From contig NZ_LT896716.1 of the NCBI RefSeq assembly GCF_900187405.1, forward strand, positions 3,410,753 to 3,474,752: DNA of 64,000 bases, in the 5' to 3' direction. Origin of the DNA: Geobacter sp. DSM 9736 (GTDB lineage Bacteria; Desulfobacterota; Desulfuromonadia; Geobacterales; Geobacteraceae). The notes below the pieces were generated by a model, which saw only the letters and a program-made list of their open reading frames with translations, did not search any database and had not been told where the DNA came from. Below are positions 20,206 through 28,856 of this stretch, in pieces (position 1 is the stretch's first letter; every line of letters begins with the position of its first letter). The position numbers and the translations under genes are program-made.

Positions 20206-21120
20206 AGCCATGATTTCCATACGATTGCGTCCGTTCTGTTTTGCCCGGTAGAGTGCTTCGTCGGCCTGTCTGATGAGGGAGTCGATACAGTCAATACGTT
20301 GTGAGGGGTAGGTCGAAACTCCCAGACTGATGGTTACGGTCAGGTTTTCCAGCGGAGGTGGGAATTCCATCTCCTGGATCGATTCCCTGAGCCGGTCCGC
20401 GACTGCGATCGCTTCCTGTAGGGGTGTCTCCGGCAGCAGCAGAATGAACTCTTCCCCTCCATAGCGTGCGGCGATGTCGTAACGACGCAATCCCGCCTGT
20501 GCCATCTCCGCTACGGCAGCGAGAACCACGTCACCTTCCTGATGCCCGTAAGTATCGTTTATCTTTTTGAAGTGGTCGATGTCGAGCAGTACCAGAGAAA
20601 GCGGCCCCTGCTTCCGTGAGGAACGCTGGAATTCCCGCTCCAGGGCTTCCATCAGGTAGCGGCGGTTGTATAGGCGCGTGAGCGGGTCGGTGTTCGACAG
20701 TTCCTTGAGGAGTTCGTTCGACTTCTTCAGCTCGTCCTGCAGGGATTTGATTTTCATCTGCACCTTAACCCGCGCGACCAGTTCACCCGGATCGAAAGGC
20801 TTAGTAACATAGTCGCTTGCTCCCTGTTCGAGGCCGCGGATCTTCAACTCCCGATCTTCCCTGCCGGTAAGCATGATTACCGGAATATCACGCAGTTCGT
20901 CCCTTGTCCGCAGCATGGAGAGGAATTTGAATCCGTCCATCCTCGGCATTTCCAGATCGCAAAGAATCAGATCCACCGGAACCCTTAGCAGGGTCTTGAA
21001 ACCTTCGATCCCATCAGTAGCATGGTGATACCGGGCGAAAAGAGAGACATTGCTGAGGGTCTGCTCGATCTGCTCACGCACTGCATCCGTATCGTCGATG
21101 ATCAAGATGCTGTCAAACAT
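20200..21120 (-). CDS. Response regulator diguanylate cyclase (REC-GGDEF)
   Basis: A 306-residue protein. The receiver domain (residues 1-120) has the acidic pair D9-D10, phosphoacceptor D55 in LILCDLEMP, and Lys in YVTKPF. A coiled-coil linker (about 120-140) leads to a GGDEF domain with the active-site loop YGGEEF and an intact inhibitory I-site, RRYD, five residues before it, so the enzyme should be active and feedback-inhibited by c-di-GMP. The layout resembles PleD/WspR-type proteins. No cognate kinase is adjacent. Its start lies inside the 3' end of the NUDIX gene (19-base overlap in a different frame), so it is likely translated by coupling. Confidence 0.93.
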   Translation of the reverse strand: MFDSILIIDDTDAVREQIEQTLSNVSLFARYHHATDGIEGFKTLLRVPVDLILCDLEMPRMDGFKFLSMLRTRDELRDIPVIMLTGREDRELKIRGLEQGASDYVTKPFDPGELVARVKVQMKIKSLQDELKKSNELLKELSNTDPLTRLYNRRYLMEALEREFQRSSRKQGPLSLVLLDIDHFKKINDTYGHQEGDVVLAAVAEMAQAGLRRYDIAARYGGEEFILLLPETPLQEAIAVADRLRESIQEMEFPPPLENLTVTISLGVSTYPSQRIDCIDSLIRQADEALYRAKQNGRNRMEIMAA

Positions 21121-21734
21121 GCCCCCTCCCGTTCGCTTCCCTTCTCCATGTCGATACCGACAGGACCCGTCCGGCCTTCAAACACCACCTGCAGGAACTG
21201 GCGGAGAATCGATGCCGTAAGCCCCCATATCTCATCCCCCTGAAATTGATAGAAATAGACGGGGTGGGGACGACCGCGCCATGGCCGGTCTTCGACCCGG
21301 AAAATTTCCGGCCTGAGTAAATGGCAGATCGGGATCTCGATGATTCGTGCGATTTCAGCATCATTAGGTGCCAGCCGGATTTTCCCTGAAAAAAGACCTA
21401 TAAATGGCGTAACAAGGTAGTTGTGAATGGAATAGACGTCGTCCAGACATCCAAGTACCTCGACTTCCCCCGCGGGAATACCCACCTCTTCCCATGTCTC
21501 CCTCAGCGCGGTTTCAAGGGGAGCTTCGTCCTCAGCCTGGCATACACCACCGGGAAAAGAGATCTCTCCTCCATGATGATTGAGCTGTTCCGTTCGCTTC
21601 GTGAACAGGATATGGAGGGCGTTGTTTCTCACGAACAGCGGCAGAAGTACAGCGGCCGGGATGGGGCCGGGGGGTAAGGCAACCCGTGGATGGGCAGCGA
21701 GAGCGGTTCGTATATTGTCCTTGGGAATGACCAT
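21102..21734 (-). CDS. NUDIX hydrolase, CoA-pyrophosphatase type
   Basis: A 210-residue protein. The segment HHGGEISFPGG and the NUDIX box ending RETWEEVGI match the NudL/YeaB CoA pyrophosphatase branch, which also has the upstream TKRTEQLNHHGG motif seen here. Members hydrolyse CoA and its derivatives to 4'-phosphopantetheine and 3',5'-ADP. The spacing at the first NUDIX glycine has one extra residue relative to the general consensus, as in this branch. The gene follows rpe by 31 bases in a leftward operon, and its last codons overlap the diguanylate cyclase gene. Confidence 0.85.
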   Translation of the reverse strand: MVIPKDNIRTALAAHPRVALPPGPIPAAVLLPLFVRNNALHILFTKRTEQLNHHGGEISFPGGVCQAEDEAPLETALRETWEEVGIPAGEVEVLGCLDDVYSIHNYLVTPFIGLFSGKIRLAPNDAEIARIIEIPICHLLRPEIFRVEDRPWRGRPHPVYFYQFQGDEIWGLTASILRQFLQVVFEGRTGPVGIDMEKGSEREGACLTAS

Positions 21735-21765
21735 GGGTGCCTGCCTGCACCGACTCGGGGTTAGA

Positions 21766-22431
21766 CTACAGTATCGGCTCTTTTGCCTGCCGCTTTAGCT
21801 CGGAAATAGTGTGGGCGTAGTCGCTGCTTTCGAACACTGCGCTCCCGGCTACGAAAACGTCTGCGCCTGCGTGGGCGATGCGGGCGATGTTTTCTGGCTT
21901 TACGCCGCCGTCTACCTCAAGCTCCGTGTCGAGCCCCCGCTTGTCGAGCATGGCACGAAGGTTTTGGATCTTGGGCAGACACGCCTCGATGAAGGATTGG
22001 CCGCCGAAACCGGGATTGACTGTCATGAGCAGGACGAGGTCCAGCTCTTCCAGGATGTAGTCGAGGACGTGAAGAGGCGTTGCAGGGTTAAGGGAGACGC
22101 CGGCCCTTTTCCCGAGGGACTTGATGAGCTGCACGGATCGGTGCAGGTGTCTGGATGCTTCTGCATGAACCACTATGATGTCGGCGCCCGCCCTTGCGAA
22201 CTCCGGAACATACAGGTCGGGGTTGTCGATCATCAGATGGACGTCGAGGGGGAGGTCGGTAATCTTTCTGACGGCTTTAACGACAAGGGGGCCTATGGTG
22301 ATGTTAGGTACGAAATGTCCGTCCATAACATCGATATGTATATAATCCGCTCCCGCAGCAGCAACCGCTCCGACTTCTTCCCCGAGACGGGAAAAATCTG
22401 CTGAGAGAATGGATGGGGCGATCTTTTTCAT
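21766..22431 (-). CDS. rpe: Ribulose-phosphate 3-epimerase
   Basis: A 221-residue TIM-barrel protein. The ATG at 22431 follows AGGAGG. The conserved opening is [12 protein letters not shown], followed by metal- and substrate-binding motifs [30 protein letters not shown] and VDGGV. It interconverts ribulose-5-phosphate and xylulose-5-phosphate in the non-oxidative pentose phosphate pathway. It lies 72 bases after rsmB in the same leftward unit, an arrangement I recall from other Geobacteraceae. Confidence 0.98.
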   Translation of the reverse strand: MKKIAPSILSADFSRLGEEVGAVAAAGADYIHIDVMDGHFVPNITIGPLVVKAVRKITDLPLDVHLMIDNPDLYVPEFARAGADIIVVHAEASRHLHRSVQLIKSLGKRAGVSLNPATPLHVLDYILEELDLVLLMTVNPGFGGQSFIEACLPKIQNLRAMLDKRGLDTELEVDGGVKPENIARIAHAGADVFVAGSAVFESSDYAHTISELKRQAKEPIL

Positions 22432-22503
22432 GGTGGTCCTCCTGAAAATTGAAGACAATCCGACGCCCGGTTGTGGCGGCTGGGCGAAACGGAGAGCTCT
22501 AAG

Positions 22504-23868
22504 TTAGCTTTGATGGGATTTGCCGGCCCGGCGCAATCGAGCGGCGAAGAAGCCGTCCATCTGGTTACGGTGGGGCCAGCTGCGGAAGTATCCTTCTTCC
22601 GTTAGGAGATCTTTCAGGTCGGGGAAGAAAACGTGCAGGTTATCTACCACGAAGCCCCCGACCTGAGAAAGGAAATTCTCTATTACCGCTTCGTTTTCCT
22701 CCCTGCTCGTGGAGCAGGTGGCGTAGAGCAGGGTTCCGCCGGGCTTGACGCAGGATGCGCCCGTTCTGAGAATCGCGAGCTGTGCCGCTGCAAGCTGTGG
22801 CAGGTCCTCCTTTCGCTTGAGCCATTTTCCCTCAGGGTGCCGCCTCAGGACCCCGAGTCCGGAGCAGGGAGCATCCACAAGCACGCGGTCGAAACTGTCC
22901 CTTTCGAGGCTGTTTCCTTCCCGGGCGGCATCAAGCAGCTTCGTCTCGATAATTGTTATTCCGAGTCTTGCTGCGCTTTCGGTGATGAGCGGAAGCCGTC
23001 TGGCTCCTTTGTCGCAGGCGAGGACCGAGCCTTTGTTGCCCATGAGCTGTGCGAGGTAAGTAGCTTTGCCCCCCGGCGCCGCGCAAAGATCGAGTAGCTT
23101 TTCTCCTCTTGCGGGCTCAAGGAGGAATGCCGCCAACTGTGACGACTCGTCCTGCACTGCAAACCATCCTTCCGAAAATCCCGGGAGTTGCCGCGGCGGC
23201 AGGGAGTCCAGGACTGTCACTCCATCGGGAGCGAAGGGCGTGGCGACTGCAGCGACACCCGCCCCGGCGAAACTCGCCAGCAGCTCGTTCCGGGAGACCA
23301 GAAGGGTATTGGTCCTGACCGTCAGGGGAGGAGCTTCTCCCATGGCACTCGCCAGATGTTCAGCCTCAGGCATTCCCAACTGGGCGAGCCATTCACCTGC
23401 GAGCCACTCGGGATGCGAATACCGGGTAGAAAGGAATCGGACAGGGTCCTTTTCCGGGCTGGGATAGCTGATCGATTCCCGCTCTCGGTCCGCCCGGCGA
23501 AGTACCGCGTTGATGAAGCCGGAGGCTCGCGGAGCGAGGGACTTCGCCAGATTCACTGTTTCGTTAACGGCTGCCGAGACGGGCATGCGGTCCAGAAAAA
23601 GTGTCTGGTAGAGTCCGAGCCGCAAAAGGATCAGGACTGCCCGCTCAAGTTTGGCAGGCTTTATCGACGAGAATTGCGACACGACATGGTCGAGAGTGGC
23701 TTGACGCCTCAGAACTCCGTACACGAGTTCAGTGAGTAGGCGCCGGTCTGCCCCTTTGAGAGCATCTCCCGTCAGCGCCTGGTCGAGCAGGATGTCGGCA
23801 TACGATTTTTCTTTTTCAACGCGCAGCAGAATGTCGAACGCGGCACGGCGGGGTGAGGGGGAAGTCAT
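22504..23868 (-). CDS. rsmB: 16S rRNA (cytosine-967-C5)-methyltransferase
   Basis: A 454-residue protein. The second of two nearby ATGs (23868) is preferred because AAGG then lies 6 bases upstream; the first ATG abuts it. The N-terminal 130 residues form a NusB-like RNA-binding domain (RRLLTELVYGVLRR, LILLRLGLYQ). The C-terminal Rossmann methyltransferase domain has the SAM loop LDLCAAPGGKATYLAQ, motif IV DAPCSGLG and motif VI YATCSTSREENE, giving both cysteines of the m5C mechanism. It methylates C967 of 16S rRNA (E. coli numbering). It sits 55 bases downstream of htpX. Confidence 0.97.
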   Translation of the reverse strand: MTSPSPRRAAFDILLRVEKEKSYADILLDQALTGDALKGADRRLLTELVYGVLRRQATLDHVVSQFSSIKPAKLERAVLILLRLGLYQTLFLDRMPVSAAVNETVNLAKSLAPRASGFINAVLRRADRERESISYPSPEKDPVRFLSTRYSHPEWLAGEWLAQLGMPEAEHLASAMGEAPPLTVRTNTLLVSRNELLASFAGAGVAAVATPFAPDGVTVLDSLPPRQLPGFSEGWFAVQDESSQLAAFLLEPARGEKLLDLCAAPGGKATYLAQLMGNKGSVLACDKGARRLPLITESAARLGITIIETKLLDAAREGNSLERDSFDRVLVDAPCSGLGVLRRHPEGKWLKRKEDLPQLAAAQLAILRTGASCVKPGGTLLYATCSTSREENEAVIENFLSQVGGFVVDNLHVFFPDLKDLLTEEGYFRSWPHRNQMDGFFAARLRRAGKSHQS

Positions 23869-23923
23869 TTCCATCCTTGTCGTGAGAGAGCGCCCGGCTG
23901 TGACGGGCGCTCAGGGCGAGTGA

Positions 23924-24778
23924 TCAGAATCGGCGGCTGTAAGCCATCTCTTCCAGTCTCCGGATTCGTTCTTCCATCGGCGGGTGGGTTGAGAAGAGGG
24001 AGAGGATCCCGCCGCCGGTGAGTGGATTTACTATGAACATATGAGCCGTTGCCGGACTGGCTTCCATCGGAATCTGCTGGTTTGCCATCTGGAGTTTGCG
24101 CAGTGCACTGGCCAGATGCAACGGATCTCCCGACACTGCCGCCCCACCCCTATCTGCTTCATACTCGCGGGAGCGCGATATCGCCATCTGGATCAGCATT
24201 GCGGCTATCGGTGCTACTATCGCCATGACGAGCATCCCGAAGAGACCGCCGCCTTCCTCGTCGCGGTCCCGGTGGCCTCCGAACATGGCTGCCCATTGTG
24301 CCATATTGGCAAGATAGGTGATAGCGCCGGCAACTGTTGCTGCGATCGAAGATATGAGTATGTCGCGGTGTTTCACGTGGGAGAGTTCGTGAGCCATCAC
24401 TCCAAGGAGTTCCTCACGGGTCAGAATGCGCATTATGCCTGTTGTAGCGGCAACGGCGGCATTTTGCGGATTTCTCCCGGTGGCGAAGGCATTGGGAGTC
24501 TCCGAGGGGATAATGTAGACCTTCGGCATTGGAATACCGGCCTGGATGGACAGCTGGCGCACAAGGCCGTAGAATCCCGGTTGTTCGGCCTCGGTTACCT
24601 GCTTGGCCCCGTACATCGCCAGGACGATGCGGTCGGAAAACCAGTAAGAAACGAAATTCATAACGGCTGCCATCACCAGAGCGAACGTCATTCCCGATTT
24701 GCCGCCTATGGCGCCGCCTGCCAATACCAGGAGCACTGTCAGCAGGGCTAGAAGAAGTGTGGTCTTGAGTGCGTTCAT
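23924..24778 (-). CDS. htpX: Zinc metalloprotease HtpX
   Basis: A 284-residue M48 family membrane protease. Two N-terminal transmembrane helices (residues 5-48) are followed by the zinc motif HELSH (130-134), two more helices (about 142-200) and the third-ligand glutamate in SREYEAD (about 205-209). It degrades misfolded inner-membrane proteins alongside FtsH, with the active site on the cytoplasmic side. AGGAGAGG precedes the ATG, and a good minus-strand promoter lies just upstream. It is probably the first gene of the htpX-rsmB-rpe-NUDIX-diguanylate cyclase run. Confidence 0.97.
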   Translation of the reverse strand: MNALKTTLLLALLTVLLVLAGGAIGGKSGMTFALVMAAVMNFVSYWFSDRIVLAMYGAKQVTEAEQPGFYGLVRQLSIQAGIPMPKVYIIPSETPNAFATGRNPQNAAVAATTGIMRILTREELLGVMAHELSHVKHRDILISSIAATVAGAITYLANMAQWAAMFGGHRDRDEEGGGLFGMLVMAIVAPIAAMLIQMAISRSREYEADRGGAAVSGDPLHLASALRKLQMANQQIPMEASPATAHMFIVNPLTGGGILSLFSTHPPMEERIRRLEEMAYSRRF

Positions 24779-24816
24779 TGCGGCCTCTCCTAAAGATAAT
24801 TCTAGGATTCATTGCC

Positions 24817-24845
24817 AGTATAATCATTGGCTGCTCAAACTTCAA
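24817..24845 (-). promoter_or_regulatory. Sigma-70 promoter for htpX
   Basis: On the minus strand: TTGAAG, a 17-base spacer, TATACT. It is located about 40 bases before the htpX ATG. Confidence 0.5.
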
Positions 24846-24860
24846 GAACTCGGCTGTTGC

Positions 24861-24888
24861 TTGACATCGGGCGCAGTGGAGCTAGTCT
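24861..24888 (+). promoter_or_regulatory. Promoter for the selenoprotein gene
   Basis: A perfect TTGACA at 24861, then a 16-base spacer and a weak TAGTCT. The -10 assignment is uncertain; TCTTAT at 24886 is an alternative with a long spacer. Confidence 0.35.
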
Positions 24889-24943
24889 TATTAAAAAAAC
24901 AGGTCCTGTGCGCAGGGGCGGTCTGCAAGCAAAGGAGGGAATC

Positions 24944-25510
24944 ATGGGTGCCATATCTTGGGAAAACGAGCTGAAGAAAGCTCTGGGCCGGGGGCAGGCG
25001 GAGCACAGGGCAATCCTGCTGGACTTCTTCAATCCCGGCTGAATAGGCTGCAAACAAATGGATGCAGTTACGTATCCAGATCAGCAGGTAATAGATTTTA
25101 TCAAGGACAACCTCGTTCCTCTCCGCGTGCCTTCCGATTTCGAACCGCTGTCGACGGACTTCAGGATCACGTGGACCCCGACCCTCGTGATGCTCGACTT
25201 TTACGGCCGCGAGCATCACCGTACTGTCGGCTTCCTCTCCCCCGGGGAATTATTGCCATCGCTCATGCTCGGCATGGCGAAGATCGATTTCGACAGCAAC
25301 GAGTTCAATGATGCAATTCTTCACCTCAACACGCTGCTTGAACATTACCCCCACAGCGCTGCCGCACCGGAGGCAGTATATCTGCGGGGGGTTAGCCGCT
25401 ACAAGGGAAGTCATAACGCTTCTGCCCTGAAGGAAGCCTTCGAAAAGCTCAAATCCGAACATCCAGCCAGCGAGTGGACCAAGAGAGCGGAGCCGTACTC
25501 GCTGTTGTAG
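24944..25510 (+). CDS. Selenocysteine-containing thioredoxin-like protein with TPR-like tail
   Basis: The reading frame starts at the ATG at 24944 (AAAGGAGG upstream) and reads through an in-frame TGA at 25040-25042 to the stop at 25510, giving 188 residues with Sec at position 33. The context LLDFFNPG-Sec-IGCKQMD is the active-site strand and helix of a thioredoxin fold with a UxxC redox pair (Sec33, Cys36). The cis-Pro region follows (ITWTPTLVMLDFYG). The last 70 residues resemble a TPR-type helical pair (NDAILHLNTLLEHYPHS...YLRGVSRYKG). No ribosome binding site precedes the ATG after the TGA, so two separate genes are unlikely. A selA gene lies 3.3 kb away, consistent with Sec decoding. 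Read naively, the gene would be split into two short ORFs. Confidence 0.88.
25040..25067 (+). promoter_or_regulatory. UGA codon plus candidate bacterial SECIS hairpin
   Basis: Directly after the TGA, GGCTGCA (25046-25052) can pair with TGCAGTT beginning at 25063 (5 Watson-Crick pairs plus two G-U), leaving a 10-base apical loop that contains GG about 18 bases after the TGA. The spacing and the G in the loop are in the range expected of bacterial SECIS elements. No folding was run. Confidence 0.5.
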
Positions 25511-25558
25511 TAAACAACCCCCGTTTTATTTTGTTGATTGTAGTATATCTACTGCGAT

Positions 25559-25582
25559 AAAAGGGTCTTCGGACCCTTTTTT
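25559..25582 (+). terminator. Intrinsic terminator after the selenoprotein gene
   Basis: Stem AAAAGGGTC/GACCCTTTT closed by a TTCG tetraloop and followed by further T residues. It lies 48 bases after the stop codon. Confidence 0.85.
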
Positions 25583-25610
25583 CATTTCTGCCGTTGGTAA
25601 GGGAGGACTG

Positions 25611-27041
25611 TTGGATAACCTGCTGTGGGCACTTCTGTTGCTAGCCCTGGTATCGCTTTCCATCGGAGCCGCAGGTCATGCGCTGCTTTACAAGCGTGAT
25701 CCCCGTTCGGCCATGGGATGGATAGGCGTATGCATAACCCTTCCCCTTTTCGGTCCGTTTTTCTACTGGGTCATGGGAGTAAACAGAATAACCCGCAAGG
25801 CCCGGCAGTGGCTGGAAAGCGGGCGACGTCTAACCGGCTGCGAGGCGTTCGCTTCCAGGGAACCGGAAGAGGCAGGCTCTCTTCCTGCGGGAGCCGGTCA
25901 TTTGGAGGAATTGCGGGCTCTCGCTGATCGTGTCGTTACCTGCCGGCTTACCGGCGGCAGTCACATCACCCCCCTCCATAATGGTGAAGGCGCATATCCT
26001 TTGATGGTAGCCGCAATTGATGCTGCCCGGCATTCGGTTCATCTCAGCACCTATATCTTTGACGGGGATGCGACGGGGAGCAAATTCATTGATGCCTTGC
26101 GGCGGGCGGCGGAGCGGGGGGTCGAGGTCCGGGTCATAGTGGACAGCCTCGGCGAAAAATATTCGCGGCCCACGGCACGCAAGCTTCTGAAGGGGACTAA
26201 GGTAAAGGTGGGACGATTCCTGCCGCTACGTCACGGTGGCTACCTCAACCTCCGAAACCACCGCAAGATCCTGGTCGTCGATGGAAACCACGCCTTTACC
26301 GGGGGCATGAATATCGGGGACCGGCATGTGGTGGTCCGGCCCGTCCCGCCCCCTACGGTGGTGGACCTCCACTTTCTGGTAGAGGGGCCGGTGGTGGCCG
26401 ACTTGCAGCGGGTTTTTCTGGAGGACTGGTATTTCGTGGCAGGGGAGATTCTCGATCACCCGAGTTATTTTCCCGAGCTGGCGCCGGCTGGGGGGGGGCT
26501 TGCACGGGTCATCAGCGACGGCCCCGACAAGGAGTTCCGGAAGCTTCACTGGATCTTGATGGGCGCACTTGCCTGCGCCACACGTTCGGTCCGGATAATG
26601 ACCCCGTACTTCATTCCTGACCGGTCAATCATATCGGCGCTTATAACGTGCGCCATGCGCGGCGTCGATGTTACGCTCGTGCTGCCTGCGGAAAACAACC
26701 TGCCCTTTGTTCACTGGGCCACCCGCTCCTATCTCTGGGAGCTCCTTCAGCTTGGCATCAGGGTTTTCTACCAGCCCCCGCCTTTCGTTCATACCAAGCT
26801 CTTCGTGGTGGACGGGCTGTGGAGCCTGATAGGCTCGGCAAACCTGGATCCGCGCAGCCTGCGCCTCAATTTTGAGCTCAATCTGGAAGTGTATGACCGG
26901 GAACTTGGAAAGCGGCTGTCTGCCCACTTCGAGGACGTTCTATCCGTCTCGCAAGAAGTTACGCTGGAAGAGATGGATGCCAGGCCACTCCCTGAAAAGA
27001 TCCGGGACTGCACGGCTAAGCTGTTCTCTCCTTATCTGTAA
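25611..27041 (+). CDS. cls: Cardiolipin synthase (phospholipase D superfamily)
   Basis: A 476-residue protein with a TTG start behind GGGAGG, beginning with two transmembrane helices (residues 3-26 and 37-58). Two HKD motifs are present: HRKILVVDGNHAFTGGMN near residue 218 and HTKLFVVDGLWSLIGSAN near residue 395. Both have intact His, Lys and Asp, as required for phosphatidyl transfer between two phosphatidylglycerol molecules (or phosphatidylethanolamine in some variants). The length and N-terminal helices match bacterial ClsA-type enzymes. A terminator sits between it and the selenoprotein gene, so it probably has its own promoter, which I could not identify. Confidence 0.93.
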   Translation: MDNLLWALLLLALVSLSIGAAGHALLYKRDPRSAMGWIGVCITLPLFGPFFYWVMGVNRITRKARQWLESGRRLTGCEAFASREPEEAGSLPAGAGHLEELRALADRVVTCRLTGGSHITPLHNGEGAYPLMVAAIDAARHSVHLSTYIFDGDATGSKFIDALRRAAERGVEVRVIVDSLGEKYSRPTARKLLKGTKVKVGRFLPLRHGGYLNLRNHRKILVVDGNHAFTGGMNIGDRHVVVRPVPPPTVVDLHFLVEGPVVADLQRVFLEDWYFVAGEILDHPSYFPELAPAGGGLARVISDGPDKEFRKLHWILMGALACATRSVRIMTPYFIPDRSIISALITCAMRGVDVTLVLPAENNLPFVHWATRSYLWELLQLGIRVFYQPPPFVHTKLFVVDGLWSLIGSANLDPRSLRLNFELNLEVYDRELGKRLSAHFEDVLSVSQEVTLEEMDARPLPEKIRDCTAKLFSPYL

Positions 27042-27140
27042 CCCGCTACATTTATTCCCGATCAATCAATGTCGTTGACGCTCGTGCCTCGCAGGAAATC
27101 TGCCCATGTCAGTTTGAGGTGAAGGGCAGCTTTCGGGGTG

Positions 27141-27917
27141 CTACGCCTCTGTATGCGGCAGCCGGCTCTTAAGTCTCTCAAGAGCGGTCAAGACATCTTT
27201 TTGGCAATGGGCCTCGATGGTGAAGGCGGCGGTGGGGGCGTGGCGATCCATCAGTGAAAAGAAGAGATCGAAGTCGATGATGCCGTCTCCGATGGGGAGG
27301 TGGTCGTCTTTTTTTCCGAAGTTGTCATGTACGTGAGTTTCGGCGATGAAGGCTCCAAGTTCCCCGAACCACTCCTCCAGGCTGGTGGTTCCGAAGAGGT
27401 TCCAGTGGCCTACATCGAAGCAGTGGCGGAGCCTTGGGGAATCGACGGCTTCCAGCAGAGAACGTAAAGTGGAGGGGTCCTCCTCGAAGATATTCTCGAC
27501 GGCTATCGTGCAGTCGATGGATTCCGCGCGTTCGATTACCATCTGCCAGCTGTCGATGCTGTGCTTGAGCCACTTCTCCTGGCTGTCGCCGTATCGCCAT
27601 CGGTCGTATCCCGGGTGAAATACCATTACCTCGGGTTTGAGGATGTCAGCCGCATCCAGCACCTGTTTGAAGCGGTGCCTTGTCGCTTCTCTCACCAACG
27701 TCTCCACCGAGCCGGGATTAAGATCTATGAATGGGGCATGGATTGTCGTCCTGATACCGTTGGCGCTCAGAACTCCTGCTACGGCCGTCAGCTGTTCCGG
27801 TAGAAGATTGTCCAGCGACTCTCCAGTGAAATGAATCTCAGGGTTGATGCGCCGGCTCAGGATGAGGTCCAGATTCTGTTCGAGGAGATGGTATGGAACA
27901 TGTGCGAAAACCCGCAT
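27141..27917 (-). CDS. Sugar phosphate isomerase/epimerase-like TIM-barrel protein
   Basis: A 258-residue protein of the AP-endonuclease-2/xylose isomerase-like fold. Candidate metal ligands are in TIHAPFIDLNPG, MVFHPGYD, VENIFEE, HCFDVGHWN, THVHDNFGKKDDH and TIEAH, which follows the H/E/D/H/E pattern of the superfamily. No signal peptide or membrane segment is seen. The substrate cannot be assigned; members range from sugar epimerases to endonuclease IV-like proteins. It is a lone minus-strand gene, divergent from the GntR-selA unit with about 225 bases between the starts. Confidence 0.8.
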   Translation of the reverse strand: MRVFAHVPYHLLEQNLDLILSRRINPEIHFTGESLDNLLPEQLTAVAGVLSANGIRTTIHAPFIDLNPGSVETLVREATRHRFKQVLDAADILKPEVMVFHPGYDRWRYGDSQEKWLKHSIDSWQMVIERAESIDCTIAVENIFEEDPSTLRSLLEAVDSPRLRHCFDVGHWNLFGTTSLEEWFGELGAFIAETHVHDNFGKKDDHLPIGDGIIDFDLFFSLMDRHAPTAAFTIEAHCQKDVLTALERLKSRLPHTEA

Positions 27918-28086
27918 GGCGATTTCTCTTTCTCGGCCGTCTTGAGGCCGAAGGATTTATCCCGTTTCAGTGCGTGCGCCGATCACTTTCTTGAAGCGTT
28001 CCCCTTCCGCGGAGGCGCATAGATTACTATCGGTGTCGGCAAAGATCAAGAACAATCCCTCATGAAAGGTTCCCGACAGGAACGGC

Positions 28087-28115
28087 TTGACTTGGTTTTG
28101 TATACTGTATACAAT
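28087..28115 (+). promoter_or_regulatory. Sigma-70 promoter of the gntR-selA unit
   Basis: TTGACT, a 17-base spacer, TACAAT (5/6 matches in each box), located 28 bases before the GntR ATG. The operator at 28098-28114 occupies most of the spacer and all but the last base of the -10 box. Confidence 0.7.
28098..28114. promoter_or_regulatory. GntR-type operator TTGTATACTGTATACAA
   Basis: A perfect 17-bp palindrome around one central base: TTGTATAC, T, GTATACAA. FCD-domain GntR regulators commonly bind TTGTATACAA-like sites. Its position over the -10 box of the regulator's own promoter predicts autorepression and co-repression of selA. Confidence 0.7.
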
Positions 28116-28143
28116 TGGCTCCAACTTGCCGGGGGTAATCGAT

Positions 28144-28851
28144 ATGAGAAAGAATGTCGAAAAACATCTGACCCTGAGGGAAAAAATTCTTGAGACCATT
28201 CGGGATGCTATCATTTCCGGCGCCCTGAAGCCCGGTGAGAAAGTAGCCGAACCTGAACTGGCTGAAAGATTTGGTATCAGCAGGACCCCGATACGGGAAG
28301 CGTTTCGCCAGCTTGAGTCGGAAGGGTACCTTACGGTTATCCCTCGCAAGGGAGCGGTGGTTGTTTCCTTTTCTCAGAAAGATGTGGAAGAGTTCTACGC
28401 CATTAAAAGCATCCTTGAGGGCTACGCAGCCAGACGGGCCTGTGAAAATCTCTCCGAGAAGGAGATAGACAAGCTCCAGACGATCAATGAAAAGCTGCGA
28501 ACACTTTCGGATAATGGCGACATAAAGCACTTCTTCAAGGTGCACAACGACTTTCACGATCTTTTCATCAAGGCGGCGGACAATGACAAGCTCTACGAGC
28601 TGATTACCAACCTGGTCGGCAAGTTCCAGCGCCTGAGAATCGCATCCCTCAGCCTCCCCGGCAGGATGAAGGTTTCAGTGGAGGAGCATGAAAAGATCAT
28701 TGATGCATTCCGGAAACGTAACGCTGCACTCTCGGAAAAGCTCGTACGAAAAAATGCCGAATATGGCGGCAGGGTCTTGATGCAGGGGAGCAGAGGGAGC
28801 GTGACCCTGAAGCCCGAGGAGTTATCCGCAGCGCGGCACCTGGACCTCTGA
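28144..28851 (+). CDS. GntR family transcriptional regulator (FadR/FCD subfamily)
   Basis: A 235-residue protein. The ATG at 28144 is preferred; the longer frame would start inside the promoter. The N-terminal winged helix-turn-helix covers roughly residues 12-75 (LREKILETIRDAIISGALKPGEKVAEPELAERFG split over two helices, then SRTPIREAFRQLE). The C-terminal all-helical FCD domain (about 85-215) carries candidate metal-ligand histidines in HNDFHDLFIKAADN and EEHEKIIDAF. FCD regulators usually respond to a small organic acid; the effector here is unknown. selA starts 5 bases downstream, so the two genes are almost certainly co-transcribed. That links an unknown metabolite signal to selenocysteine synthesis. 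Confidence 0.92.
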   Translation: MRKNVEKHLTLREKILETIRDAIISGALKPGEKVAEPELAERFGISRTPIREAFRQLESEGYLTVIPRKGAVVVSFSQKDVEEFYAIKSILEGYAARRACENLSEKEIDKLQTINEKLRTLSDNGDIKHFFKVHNDFHDLFIKAADNDKLYELITNLVGKFQRLRIASLSLPGRMKVSVEEHEKIIDAFRKRNAALSEKLVRKNAEYGGRVLMQGSRGSVTLKPEELSAARHLDL

Positions 28852-28856
28852 AAATA

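Noticed and set aside
25058-25510. A separate 150-residue gene starting after the UGA
   Set aside because: There is no ribosome binding site, the frame is the same as the upstream part, and the thioredoxin active-site Cys sits right after the UGA; one selenoprotein explains it better.
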